Below, piece after piece: positions 49,848 to 59,048 of a DNA stretch of 64,000 nt. The DNA is from CAZAQV01 sp964487255 (GTDB taxonomy: Bacteria > Myxococcota_A > Polyangia > Polyangiales > CAZAQV01): NCBI GenBank assembly GCA_964487255.1, contig CAZAQV010000025.1:29740-93739 (forward strand), written 5' to 3'. A program made the position numbers and the translations under genes. Within the stretch, counting starts at the first letter, position 1. The number at the start of each line of letters is the position of its first letter. The notes beneath the pieces were generated by a model. It made no database searches, had not been told where the DNA came from, and was given only the letters and a program-made list of their open reading frames with translations.

Positions 49848-50864
49848 ATGACCGGACTTAGTCGACAATGGCAGGCCCAGTTGGAAAAGCTTCCCTTTGT
49901 CCAAGAGGCCCACCTATCCCTGGGCGATGGTCCCGCTCGGGGTGAAGCCAGGCTTCTAACCCCCTCGGGTGAGGTGGTTCTGCCTGTGTGGGCCTCTCGC
50001 AGCCACCTTAGTCGCGAAGCGGCGCTTGCTGCAACCCACGAAGCAAGTGAGCGAGATGCGCTTCTGGTGCTGGCCCCCTCTATCGGACGCGACGTGGGGA
50101 ACTTGCTTGAAGAAGCGGGGGTCAATTTCATCGATACGGCAGGCAACAGCCACATGCGACTCCTGGACCATTACTTTGTCAGAGTTCAGGGAAGGCGTGG
50201 CCAAGAGGTCCCTGCTTTGGATCGCGGGATGCGTGCGCCAGCGTACCGCATGCTGCTTTCTCTCATGATCGACGCCGCGTTGCTGAACGCGACTGCTCGT
50301 GAGATGGCGCAAGTCGCGCAAGTGTCACCACAAACTGCGCTCAACTTACGAAAGAAGCTCGATGAGATGGGGCTTGTGGTATCGACTCGCAGCAACTGCT
50401 TCTGGGAATCTGCGCGGTGGCATGAAACCATAGCAATGTGGCTCCACGGGTTTCGTAATACGTTGCGTTCATCTCTGCTCCTTGGGCGTTTTCGTTCGCG
50501 CTATCGCGAGATCGAAGAACAGGAAGAGAAGCTTGAGAATGCACTCAAAAACCTTTGTGAGTGGCGCTACGGCGGTGGCGCTGCTTCTGGGCGCATGAGC
50601 AGATTCTACAGAGGCCCACAGACAGTAGTTTATCTAGACGACCCACCATCGGACATCGCTTCGAAGTTAGGGCTCGTCCCTAGTCGATCAGGGCCGATCC
50701 ATCTGATGAATGTCCCGACCAAAAACGCCTTCACTGCCACGCACGAACGATGTGTTCATCCACTACTGGTCTACGCCGACCTTCTGTGTGAAAACGATCC
50801 GCGAGCCTCAGAGGCAGCAGAGGAAATCTACACCGAGCTGCTTTCCGCGCCACCGGATCAATGA
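49848..50864 (+). CDS. AbiEi-type type IV antitoxin / transcriptional repressor
   Basis: 338 residues. The N-terminal half has a restriction-endonuclease-like fold without catalytic residues that I can identify (VNFIDTAGNSHMRLLDHYFV). Around residue 140 is a winged helix (NATAREMAQVAQVSPQTALN). This is the layout of AbiEi-like antitoxins. Its stop overlaps the start of the nucleotidyltransferase gene (ATGA), and the operators are immediately upstream. Confidence 0.8.
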   Translation: MTGLSRQWQAQLEKLPFVQEAHLSLGDGPARGEARLLTPSGEVVLPVWASRSHLSREAALAATHEASERDALLVLAPSIGRDVGNLLEEAGVNFIDTAGNSHMRLLDHYFVRVQGRRGQEVPALDRGMRAPAYRMLLSLMIDAALLNATAREMAQVAQVSPQTALNLRKKLDEMGLVVSTRSNCFWESARWHETIAMWLHGFRNTLRSSLLLGRFRSRYREIEEQEEKLENALKNLCEWRYGGGAASGRMSRFYRGPQTVVYLDDPPSDIASKLGLVPSRSGPIHLMNVPTKNAFTATHERCVHPLLVYADLLCENDPRASEAAEEIYTELLSAPPDQ

Positions 50865-52024
50865 ACGCGACGACACGGCTTTCTGAATTTCAGATCTCTA
50901 CATTGCGAGAGATGAATGGCCTGTTTGCCAAGGAGCACTGGATTGTAATTGGTGCAACAGCGCTAGGATTACGCATGGAGTTGCCGCGCACCACAGCCGA
51001 TGTTGACATCTCCATTGCGGGCACCCACGACACGCCTGGACGGCTTGCGTCAAACAACTGGTCGCAACACGGAACCGTCTCGCATAGATGGCTGAAAGAG
51101 AAAGCGGTTCTTGATGTAGTGCCTGCGGACGAAGAGCAGATTCGAGAAGGCCAAGTCGAGATGCCAGACGGCAAACACCTTTCGTTGATTGGCTTTGATC
51201 TCGCATTTGGGAGTACCGAGGCGATGACACTCGGCGATGTCGATGTTCTTGTCCCGACGCTTCCAGTGCTTCTGCTGCTCAAGATGATTTCCTGGATGGA
51301 CCGTCCCGCTGACCGAGAAAAGGACTTAGGAGACATTGCACTTATCTTGGCAAACGGGCTTCCTGACGAAGACGATCGCAGGTGGGACGGTGCGCATGCA
51401 GTTGGTCAACAGAAGCTCGACTTTGAGTCGCAGAGCCCATTCTTTATTGGATGGGAACTTGGCCGTGTGGCTGAGGCCACTCACATCCACCACATCGCGG
51501 TCTTTCTATCCCGCATGGAGGAAGATGATGGCCGCAATCTCGCGACTTTCTTGCGCAGGGCGAAGGATGCGTTGGTAGGAAGATTAACTTCCGAGGATGA
51601 ACTGTTGGAGGTCATCGACGCTTTCAAGTTGGGGCTTGAGAAAGGTCAGTCCGATACCGTTCGAAAAGGCGAGATCCTTTCCAAGACATCGTGGCGCGGC
51701 CGTCTGTCGCCGCTTCTGGATAGGCAGATGCTAATACACGACGCAATTACACGGCATAGGCTCGTCCGATTCACCTACCAGAACAAGCAACGTATCGCCG
51801 AACCACACATTCTTGGCGTAAAGGATGGCAAGGTGCATCTGCTCACCTATCAGGTTCGCGGTGAGTCGGCCTCTGGCAAACTACCCAATTGGCGTCGTGT
51901 CTTCGTCGGAGACATGCGTGAGCTGGAAATGTTGCCGGAGACTTTCGTCCCAACGGAGTTTCACCGAAAGCGACAACCAAGCCGGTTCGATCGGCACATC
52001 CTCGTGATCCAACGGGGGAGCTAG
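50861..52024 (+). CDS. AbiEii-like nucleotidyltransferase fused to a WYL domain
   Basis: 387 residues. Residues ~15-260 are a nucleotidyltransferase (IVIGATALGLRM; D47 and D49 in TTADVDISI). Residues ~295-380 form a WYL-type domain: ITRHRLVRFTYQNKQRIAEP, then VHLLTYQVRGE and WRRVFVGDMRELEML. WYL domains bind nucleic acid or nucleotide ligands and regulate many defence genes. The fusion suggests that the toxin activity is gated by a ligand or RNA sensed by its own WYL domain; inference. Confidence 0.8.
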   Translation: MNATTRLSEFQISTLREMNGLFAKEHWIVIGATALGLRMELPRTTADVDISIAGTHDTPGRLASNNWSQHGTVSHRWLKEKAVLDVVPADEEQIREGQVEMPDGKHLSLIGFDLAFGSTEAMTLGDVDVLVPTLPVLLLLKMISWMDRPADREKDLGDIALILANGLPDEDDRRWDGAHAVGQQKLDFESQSPFFIGWELGRVAEATHIHHIAVFLSRMEEDDGRNLATFLRRAKDALVGRLTSEDELLEVIDAFKLGLEKGQSDTVRKGEILSKTSWRGRLSPLLDRQMLIHDAITRHRLVRFTYQNKQRIAEPHILGVKDGKVHLLTYQVRGESASGKLPNWRRVFVGDMRELEMLPETFVPTEFHRKRQPSRFDRHILVIQRGS

Positions 52025-52076
52025 CGCCGCAGCCGCGCCATGGCTCGCAAACTCAACTCCGTCGAAGACTGATCGG

Positions 52077-52373
52077 CTACTTGCCTTCGAGTTTGCCGAT
52101 GCGCTGCTCGTGGTCCTGAACCACAAACTTGATCGCGCCCTACTGCATGATCAGACCCTTTGCCTCTTGGATGGCGCCGCTCACGGCGAGTAGTTCGGTT
52201 GCAAGCCGGGTTTCGCTTTCCCCGACGTGGGCTCGAAGCTCGGTCATCTGCCTCTTGAGGTCGCGGCGTTCCGCCTTGGCCTGTGCCAACTCTCTGTCGA
52301 CGCTTTTGAAACCTTCGCGGACTTCGTTCCGCATCTCGTTGAGCAAGCGAATGGTGTGGTTCTCTTCGGTCAT
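52077..52373 (-). pseudogene. Coiled-coil protein gene with internal stop codon
   Basis: Paralogue of the intact gene at 22937-23266. From ATG 52373 (MTEENHTIRLLNEM) the frame is interrupted by TAG at 52140-52142, exactly where the intact copy has Gln, then resumes as GAIKFVVQDHEQRIGKLEGK to a TAG at 52077. A single C-to-T change (CAG to TAG) explains it. Confidence 0.8.
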
Positions 52374-52688
52374 CGGTGTTCCTCGATATTGTAGCAGCCC
52401 CGTCCCGCCGAAGCTGGTCAGCCGCGAAGCTGAAAAGGGCAACTCCCGTGCCCGCCAGAACACCAATCATCTCGGAGTGTATGCGTCGATGGCATCGCCG
52501 ATCGGCGTCGCTTTGGCGTCACGCGCCGGCGTCGCTGGAACTTGGTGACGCGAAGCGAGGTCGGTTTTTTCGCAACCCCGTCGCGTTGCGGTCGATACGG
52601 GGGACGGAAAGGAAAGCAATAATACGCGCCCTCGTTTCGGATCGGATGCACGAAGAGGCGAGTTCGGCCATAAAGAGCGCATCGTCCA
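52374..52688. other. Intergenic region before the SWIM/SNF2 gene
   Basis: 315 bp. GC-rich, with repeated GGCGTCGC-type words. No gene or clear promoter seen. Confidence 0.5.
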
Positions 52689-55600
52689 ATGCTTGGGGTA
52701 GAGGAAATTCGACGAACGTGTGGCGACGCCGCGTTCGAACGTGGGCGTCGCTACTTTAGCAAGGGCCATGTGCTGGAGGTTTTGGCGCACGAAGACGACG
52801 ACGCCGTGCTGCTGCGCGCGAGGGTGGCGGGAACACGTTCGAGCCCGTACGAAGTGAGCGCTGTCGTTGATGTGTCGGACTGGAGCGCGCGCGGCTTTTG
52901 CTCGTGTCCCATGCAAGAGGACTGCAAGCATGTGGCTGCGGTGTTGTTGAAGTATCGCGCTCAGCTTGAAGCAGAGGCGATGCCCGCAGGTTTGCCGCCT
53001 CGCTTTGCTTCAGAGGCGATGACGCGCGGCGCAGAGAGCGACCAAGAACAGGCGTGGCACACGTGGCTTGAACTTGTCGAATCTGCAGAAGACAACGAAG
53101 GCACCGAGAAGGCGAAGCATCACCACCTCAAACGTCAGGGGTTCATTCAGGCCATTCATTACGTTCTGAGTCCGATCGAGTTTCCCGGACGAACGAATCC
53201 AGAAGGGCTTCGAATCGAAATGCGCCGCTCCGAGCGCAAGATGAATGGCGGCTGGAAAAAGGGCTACCCTGTGCGAGCCGATAGCGTGGCGTACTCGAAC
53301 TGGTGGGTGCCAGAGTACGCCGACGTGCACGACGTGCGCATTGCATCGCTGCTTTGTGCCGAGCCGCAGCCGATTGGCGGGGTTCACACGCTCGGATCGG
53401 ACCGCGTCTTATCGTCGATGATCTTGTCGATGGTCCTTGAGACGGGCCGCGTCTGGTGGCAACAGGTCGGAGAGCTGGCTCTTTCAGCCAAGGAAGCTCA
53501 GGAAGGACACATCGCTTGGTCCGTGGACGCCGCGGGCACGCAAACGCTCGACGCATTCGTCGCTGGGAGCCCGAAGGCGATCGTCGTCATGGACCTTGGC
53601 GTGCACTGGCAGCTCGATCTGAAAAACGGAACGTTGGGTCCGCTTCGATTCGACGTGCCCGAACCCGTGGTGCGAAAAGCGCTTGCCTCGCCAGCGTTGC
53701 CCGCCGCACTTTCTCGGAACAAACGTTTGCGCAAACGCTTGGAGTCTCTTCCTCTTGCGCCACCGCGCGCCATCGAAGTTGAAGAGGTCAAGCGCGCTTC
53801 GTTCACGGCGGAGCTTCGTCTGCTCGGCCTTGAGGGTAGGCCGCGCCTTGGTTCGCTGCGCGCAAGTCCCGCTGCGCTTTTGCGTTGCCGTTGCGACGGG
53901 CACGCGGTGGCTCTTGCGCACCTTGGAGACTTGACCAGCGACAGTCGCGCTCCATTTCAGAGTTTTGCGGACGGCAAACTTTCTAGCTTCGCAAGAGATC
54001 GACGTCGAGAGCGGAGACTTGCTCGCGCGTTGGACGAAGCGGGGTTGCAGCAGGGGACAGCACTCCATGAGGAGGGCCTGCTGCTCGAGCTACCGCCTCC
54101 ACCGCGCATGATCTTACCGAGTGCGTCTCGGCACGCCTGGATGCAAGCTTGGATCGATCTTCCGGAGCATCCTGCACTTCGCGACTGCGCGTTCATCAAC
54201 GTGGTTGTCGAGCCAAGCTTTCCACTCCAGGTCGTTGACCCGGGTGCAGAAGCCGTGAAGCTTCATTTTGAGAGCGACGCTCACCTACCTTCAGACGATT
54301 GGTTCGGCGTGGGTGTCGGCATCGACGTGGAAGGTCATGAGCTGGACCTCGTTCCGATCCTGCTCAGCTACCTGCGGTCGTCACACGTGCAGCGTCACGC
54401 TGATTCCGCCATCGAGAAGCAGGATCTCCTCTTGCCACTGGACGATGGCCGCTTGCTGCGGCTTGACACCACGCGTTTCGGCAGCATTTTTCGCTACCTC
54501 TTGTCCTTGTTTGAGCATCGAGAGCCAAGCTCAGATGCGCAGGCGCCGCTTCGACTGCGCGCGACGGCGTTGGAGCTACTTCCGCTTCTCGAAGCTGCCG
54601 AATCCGAAGGTCTCATCGACTTCGAGGATGCCCATCTTCCCAAGGTTGCCACCCAACTGCGTGAGTTCGTGCGTGCAAGTCGCGGCTCGGGGATCCAGAA
54701 GATTGGAGCTCCGCCCACCCTCAAAGCTGAGCTTCGTGGCTACCAGCGTGAGGGTCTTCGTTGGTTGCAGAATCTGCATCGGCATGGGCTATCCGGTTTG
54801 CTTGCCGACGACATGGGGTTGGGCAAGACGGTTCAAGCGATTGCGCACCTGCTCACGTTGCGCCGGCGTCGTCAGCTGTCGAAGCCAGCGCTCATTGTGT
54901 GCCCCACGTCCGTGTTGCCAAACTGGAAGACGGAGTTGGCACGCTTTGCGCCGTCGCTGCGTGTCGTCGTGCAGCACGGTCCCGAACGGCACGCGACAAG
55001 GGACGAGTTGCTCAAAGGCGGGCCAAACGTTGTGCTGACGAGCTATCCAATCTTACTTCGTGACCACGAAATCTTGGTGCCCATCGACTACTCGGTTGCT
55101 GTGCTCGACGAGTCGCAAACCATCAAAAATGCAAAGGCCAAGGTGTCGGCTACATGCTATGCGCTGCGGGCAGAGCAGAAAGTGGCGATGTCGGGTACCC
55201 CGATCGAAAACCACTTGGGTGAGCTATGGTCCGTGTTCCGTTTCCTTGAGCCTGCGCTCTTCGGCGGTACCACGAGCTTCCGTCGACGCTTTCAGACGCC
55301 GATCGAAAAGCATGGCGATCCGGTGGCAACAGAAGCATTGCAAGCGCGCATTCGTCCCTTCGTGCTCCGCCGACGCAAAGAAGATGTTGCCAAGGAACTC
55401 CCGCCCAAGGTCGTGCAGACGCGCTTTGTGGAGCTCGGGCGCAAAGAGCGAGACCTTTACGAAACGGTTCGGGCAAGCATGGCCAAGAAAGTGCGTCAGC
55501 AGATTGCCAAGCAAGGCTTGGGCCGGAGTCAGATCCTTTTTCTCGAAGCGCTACTCAAGTTGCGACAGGTTTGCTGCGACCCTCGGCTTACCAAAAAAGT

Positions 55601-56123
55601 GTCCAACAAACACGTAGGCTCGAAGCTCAAAGAACTCTTTTCGTTCTTGCCGGATCTGCTAGCGCAGGGACGCCGCGTGCTCTTGTTCTCGCAGTTTACC
55701 TCGATGCTCGCCTTGATCGAGGAGGAGCTGCGGGCGCATGGCATCGCCTACGCCAAGCTCACGGGGGCGATGCGCAAGCGCGAGCAAGCCATCGCCAAGT
55801 TTCGCAACGGGGAGGCACCTCTTTTTTTGATCAGTCTCAAGGCCGGAGGCACTGGGCTCAACTTGGTTGAGGCCGATACGGTGATTCACTACGACCCCTG
55901 GTGGAACCCGGCCGTCGAAGAGCAGGCGACCGACCGGGCGCATCGCATTGGCCAAACGCAATCGGTCAACGTGTATCGGTTGGTGGCCCAAGGTACGGTC
56001 GAAGAGCGGATCCTCGCCCTTCAGGAACGTAAACGCGCGCTCGCCGGTATCGCTGAACAAGGCGCTGCCACCAGTTCGCGCTTCACCGAGGCCGACGTTG
56101 AGGCCTTGCTTCGCCCAATGTAG
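52689..56123 (+). CDS. SWIM zinc-finger SNF2-family helicase
   Basis: 1144 residues. A SWIM finger at the N-terminus (C71, C73, C79, H81 in CSCPMQEDCKH) is followed by ~600 residues with no named motif (bacterial SNF2-associated region). Next comes the Snf2/Rad54-type ATPase: GLGKT at 710-714, DESQ in place of DEAH at 807-810, MSGTPIENHLGELWSVF, then the C-terminal lobe with VLLFSQFTSM, SLKAGGTGLNLVEAD and RAHRIGQTQSVNVYR. Such proteins remodel protein-DNA complexes; family members occur in bacterial defence islands and as housekeeping helicases. All ATPase motifs are intact. Confidence 0.92.
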   Translation: MLGVEEIRRTCGDAAFERGRRYFSKGHVLEVLAHEDDDAVLLRARVAGTRSSPYEVSAVVDVSDWSARGFCSCPMQEDCKHVAAVLLKYRAQLEAEAMPAGLPPRFASEAMTRGAESDQEQAWHTWLELVESAEDNEGTEKAKHHHLKRQGFIQAIHYVLSPIEFPGRTNPEGLRIEMRRSERKMNGGWKKGYPVRADSVAYSNWWVPEYADVHDVRIASLLCAEPQPIGGVHTLGSDRVLSSMILSMVLETGRVWWQQVGELALSAKEAQEGHIAWSVDAAGTQTLDAFVAGSPKAIVVMDLGVHWQLDLKNGTLGPLRFDVPEPVVRKALASPALPAALSRNKRLRKRLESLPLAPPRAIEVEEVKRASFTAELRLLGLEGRPRLGSLRASPAALLRCRCDGHAVALAHLGDLTSDSRAPFQSFADGKLSSFARDRRRERRLARALDEAGLQQGTALHEEGLLLELPPPPRMILPSASRHAWMQAWIDLPEHPALRDCAFINVVVEPSFPLQVVDPGAEAVKLHFESDAHLPSDDWFGVGVGIDVEGHELDLVPILLSYLRSSHVQRHADSAIEKQDLLLPLDDGRLLRLDTTRFGSIFRYLLSLFEHREPSSDAQAPLRLRATALELLPLLEAAESEGLIDFEDAHLPKVATQLREFVRASRGSGIQKIGAPPTLKAELRGYQREGLRWLQNLHRHGLSGLLADDMGLGKTVQAIAHLLTLRRRRQLSKPALIVCPTSVLPNWKTELARFAPSLRVVVQHGPERHATRDELLKGGPNVVLTSYPILLRDHEILVPIDYSVAVLDESQTIKNAKAKVSATCYALRAEQKVAMSGTPIENHLGELWSVFRFLEPALFGGTTSFRRRFQTPIEKHGDPVATEALQARIRPFVLRRRKEDVAKELPPKVVQTRFVELGRKERDLYETVRASMAKKVRQQIAKQGLGRSQILFLEALLKLRQVCCDPRLTKKVSNKHVGSKLKELFSFLPDLLAQGRRVLLFSQFTSMLALIEEELRAHGIAYAKLTGAMRKREQAIAKFRNGEAPLFLISLKAGGTGLNLVEADTVIHYDPWWNPAVEEQATDRAHRIGQTQSVNVYRLVAQGTVEERILALQERKRALAGIAEQGAATSSRFTEADVEALLRPM

Positions 56124-56165
56124 CGGCAGAAAAGGAACCCCCAAACATAGCGATTTCAGTAAAAT

Positions 56166-56204
56166 ACCCAAATTGGGTGCGTTCATACCCAAATTGGGTA
56201 TACT
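56166..56204. promoter_or_regulatory. Two operator palindromes 21 bp apart plus -10 box
   Basis: ACCCAAATTGGGT occurs at 56166-56178 and again at 56187-56199, two helical turns apart. TATACT (56199-56204) overlaps the second copy, and the ATG at 56212 is 7 nt downstream. The layout suggests autorepression by the downstream helix-turn-helix protein and a leaderless transcript. Confidence 0.7.
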
Positions 56205-56211
56205 GAGCCCC

Positions 56212-56808
56212 ATGGTCATGGGGCACGGCGGCGCGATCGGGGATGCGCTCTTCAGTTCGACGCAACGGCGTGTGCTGGGGCTCTTCTTTGGTCACCCTGA
56301 TCGCTCGTTCTTTGCCACCGAGGTTGTCGACAAGGTGAAGTCGGGCACGGGCGCCGTGCAGCGCGAGCTCAAGAAGCTCGAGCACAGTGGGCTGGTGACG
56401 GTCAAGCGCGTTGGCAACCAAAAGCACTACCAAGCCAACCCGGACTCGCCGGTCTATGAAGAGCTCCGTGGCTTGGTGGTCAAGACGGTCGGTATCGTGG
56501 GCCCGCTTGAGGATGCAATACGCACGCTGAAGCCGACACCGGCGCTCGCGTTGGTCTATGGCTCAGTCGCGAAAGATGAGTTCGATTCCAAGAGCGATGT
56601 CGACGTGCTTGTGGTTTCTGACGACCTCACGCTTGAGTCTGTGCTTGCTGCGTTCGCTCCTGCAGAGCAATTGATTGGCCGGCGAGTCAACCCGACGCTC
56701 TACTCGCTGGGCGAATACCGCGAACGAAAAGAGAAGGGCGCACATTTTCTAAACTCCGTGCTCGCAGGTCCCACCATCGTCTTGCTTGGAGATGTTAACC
56801 TTGAGTGA
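56212..56808 (+). CDS. Winged helix fused to MNT-type nucleotidyltransferase
   Basis: 198 residues from ATG 56212 (ATG 56218 also possible). The N-terminal ~90 residues are an ArsR-like winged helix (DRSFFATEVVDKVKSGTGAVQRELKK). The rest is a minimal nucleotidyltransferase with GS(V)AKDEFDSKSDVDVLV, including the G-S and D-x-D motifs. MNT proteins act as antitoxins by AMPylating a HEPN partner. The gene overlaps the next small gene by 17 bp. Confidence 0.82.
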   Translation: MVMGHGGAIGDALFSSTQRRVLGLFFGHPDRSFFATEVVDKVKSGTGAVQRELKKLEHSGLVTVKRVGNQKHYQANPDSPVYEELRGLVVKTVGIVGPLEDAIRTLKPTPALALVYGSVAKDEFDSKSDVDVLVVSDDLTLESVLAAFAPAEQLIGRRVNPTLYSLGEYRERKEKGAHFLNSVLAGPTIVLLGDVNLE

Positions 56809-56977
56809 TGCGCTCAAGCAGAGCACGCAGTGGAGGGTGCTCGATACCGCGCACCGCAAGCGCAACCTCGCCGAGTACGAAGGCTACGTCGATGTCGACA
56901 AAGCTCTCGTCGAGAGCCTCATTCGCGTCACCGACGAAATCGAAAATCGGCTCGCCGAACACCTCGACACCGGCTGA
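56792..56977 (+). CDS. Small HEPN-like partner of the MNT protein
   Basis: 61 residues from ATG 56792, overlapping the nucleotidyltransferase gene. Helical, with DTAHRKRNLAEYEGYVDVDK and ALVESLIRVTDEIENRL. This sequence type often follows HTH-MNT genes and looks like a shortened HEPN helix bundle. A classic catalytic R-x4-6-H is not clear, so enzymatic activity is uncertain. Confidence 0.6.
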   Translation: MLTLSDALKQSTQWRVLDTAHRKRNLAEYEGYVDVDKALVESLIRVTDEIENRLAEHLDTG

Positions 56978-57021
56978 CAGCTCACCCGAATAGCGCCGGG
57001 TCGGGCGGCTAAACCGTAGGT

Positions 57022-57474
57022 ATGGACAGTCTCAAAGACGCCGACGGCAACTACCCCGTCGTCACCGTCGAGCGCGGCGACCGGGTGCTTCGCGGCGAGT
57101 TGGTCTACCTCAGTTTCGACTCGGCGGCGGTCCGGCAGACCGAGCCGCGTCGCGGGGGCTGCGTGCGCATGAAAATCCACCCGCCCTACGACAAGGGCTT
57201 GCTCGTCGGTAAAGACGGGCACATCAACGCCTACGGCGCCGAGTTCATCGGCGACATCTTGGTCGCGCTCGACGACGCCGCACTCACCATGGAAGAAAAC
57301 CTCCCCGCCATCCGCTCGGCCCTGCGCCGCGTTCGCCAAACCCACGACAGCGCCAACCTCTTGTCCCTCACCGCCCGGGTCCACGACGCCATCGGCACCG
57401 ACATCGCCGTCGACCTCCCCCTCTTCACCAGCATCCTCGAAGAGTGGATAGAGGGTGATGAGTTCGAGTTCTAG
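57022..57474 (+). CDS. Hypothetical protein, 150 residues
   Basis: Starts at ATG 57022; acidic and soluble. The N-terminal half is beta-rich (YPVVTVERGDRVLRGELVYL), the C-terminal half helical. I recognise no family. It converges on the NERD helicase with a 4-bp overlap of the ends. Confidence 0.65.
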   Translation: MDSLKDADGNYPVVTVERGDRVLRGELVYLSFDSAAVRQTEPRRGGCVRMKIHPPYDKGLLVGKDGHINAYGAEFIGDILVALDDAALTMEENLPAIRSALRRVRQTHDSANLLSLTARVHDAIGTDIAVDLPLFTSILEEWIEGDEFEF

Positions 57475-59048
57475 GCTTGCATCCCCACCACACTCGCGGT
57501 GACGAGTGCCCTCGTCAGGGCGATGTGCATTCGGGTTTGCATCTTGTTCTTCACGAGCTCGGCGTCGACGATGATGATGGCGGGGCGTTCGAGGCCTTTG
57601 AAGCGGAGGAAGGTGTCGGCCACCAGCGACGAGTTCGCGTGAGGGGAGTCGGCGCGGACGATTTCGAGCCCGGGTAGGCTGAGCTTGTGAAGGGCGGAGC
57701 CTTCGGCGGTCTGGCCGCGTAGGGAAAGGATGGCGATGTCGCTGGGGGCGAGGCCTTCGCCGCGAAAGCGCTGCACTTCGTTGGCGACTTTCTTTTGAAT
57801 CGCAGTTTGCGAGGGGCAGTTGACGATGCGCAGCGCGCCGGCGTCGCTTGCGGCCTGGACGGCTTGGGTTGCGTCTTCGCCCTTGCGCCAGGCTTCGGCG
57901 ACTTGCCAGAGAAGCGCCGGGCAGCGGTACGGGTCGATGAGCCGAAAGTCGGCGGAGAAAAACTCCGTCGGAATCGTTCGGTCCTCCCAGAAGGCTTGGG
58001 CGTCGTCGGCAAACGCCCACAGCCGGCCCTTGCCAACCGCTTCCTGGATGAAGATCCAGTCGTTCATTTTGAGGTCTTGCGCCTCGTCGACGAAGCAGGC
58101 GTCGAAGGGTTCGTCGATGAGCTCCGCGGCGGCGAGCGGGATTTCGCTCCAGCCTTCGACGCGTTCTTTTTGCGGCGCCTTGCCGCCACCTTGCTCGACC
58201 AGCCGCGCGCAGTATTCGCGGATGGGCGCAACGGTGATCGGTAGCTCGCCCACGCAGGCCGCAAGTTCGCGCGCCAGCGCATCGGTGAAGCACAGCATGA
58301 GCACGCGCTTGCGCTTCTTGGCCAGGCGTCTTGCAGCTTCGAGCGCCAGCACGGTCTTGCCGCTGCCAGCGGGGCCGTGAATCAGTATGCGTTCGTTATT
58401 ACCCAGCATGTCGAGAAGCCGGCATTGCGCATCGTCGAGCCGAATGCGCTCGCCATCCGAAGCGTCTCGCTTTGCGCCAAGCGATGCGCGCGGCACCCAC
58501 GTCTCGCCCCAGAAGCTGTGCAGCGTGCGCAGTGTGTTGTGGTCCACGGCGCGAGGCTTGGGCAGGGCGCTGTCCATCACGGCCGGAAGGGCGGCGTCGA
58601 GGTGCGCCAAGTCGAGGCGCCCGAGCACCATGCCCTTGGTGTCGTTGCCCGGGGGCTCGCGCTCGAACTCGGTTTCTGGAAAGCACGTTGCGATGCCGTA
58701 GTTCGGTACGGCTGCGCCCTCTTTTTTCAGGCACCACTTGAGCTTGCCCACGAAGCCGTGCGCTTGCTTGCGTGGCGCCTCTTTCATCGGCTGACCGTTT
58801 TGGTACCAATGCCCATCGCGCAACTCGACGTGACCGCCTTTGACTTCGAGGATGAGCATCCCGCGCTTGGGGTCGACGATCACGAAGTCGCCTTCTGCGT
58901 CGATGCCGCGCGGGTCACGAAGCTTCATCGAATGCCAGGCGGTCCAGCCTTTGGGCAGCGTCCGCTCAAGCGCTTGGTAAACGGAGACCTCTGCGTGCGA
59001 CTCGTGCGAACGCGGCGCGCTTCGCGGATACAGACCAGGCTCCCCCAT
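57471..59048 (-). CDS. NERD-domain nuclease/superfamily 1 helicase
   Basis: 525 residues. An N-terminal NERD domain (~15-130) is nuclease-related, with D54 and E68-x-K70 in ILEVKGG as active-site candidates. It is followed by a UvrD-like helicase: HGPAGSGKTVLALEAARRL (Walker A 225-232), CFVDEAQDLKMNDW (Walker B), FRLIDPYRCPALL and a C-terminal VADTFLRFKGLERPAIIIV. NERD-helicases process DNA and are often associated with mobile or defence regions. Confidence 0.9.
   Translation of the reverse strand: MGEPGLYPRSAPRSHESHAEVSVYQALERTLPKGWTAWHSMKLRDPRGIDAEGDFVIVDPKRGMLILEVKGGHVELRDGHWYQNGQPMKEAPRKQAHGFVGKLKWCLKKEGAAVPNYGIATCFPETEFEREPPGNDTKGMVLGRLDLAHLDAALPAVMDSALPKPRAVDHNTLRTLHSFWGETWVPRASLGAKRDASDGERIRLDDAQCRLLDMLGNNERILIHGPAGSGKTVLALEAARRLAKKRKRVLMLCFTDALARELAACVGELPITVAPIREYCARLVEQGGGKAPQKERVEGWSEIPLAAAELIDEPFDACFVDEAQDLKMNDWIFIQEAVGKGRLWAFADDAQAFWEDRTIPTEFFSADFRLIDPYRCPALLWQVAEAWRKGEDATQAVQAASDAGALRIVNCPSQTAIQKKVANEVQRFRGEGLAPSDIAILSLRGQTAEGSALHKLSLPGLEIVRADSPHANSSLVADTFLRFKGLERPAIIIVDAELVKNKMQTRMHIALTRALVTASVVGMQA

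Noticed and set aside
56884..58293. 469-codon leftward open frame overlapping the NERD helicase in another frame
   Set aside because: It is a shadow of the helicase and the hypothetical gene: Arg/Ala-rich, no domain.
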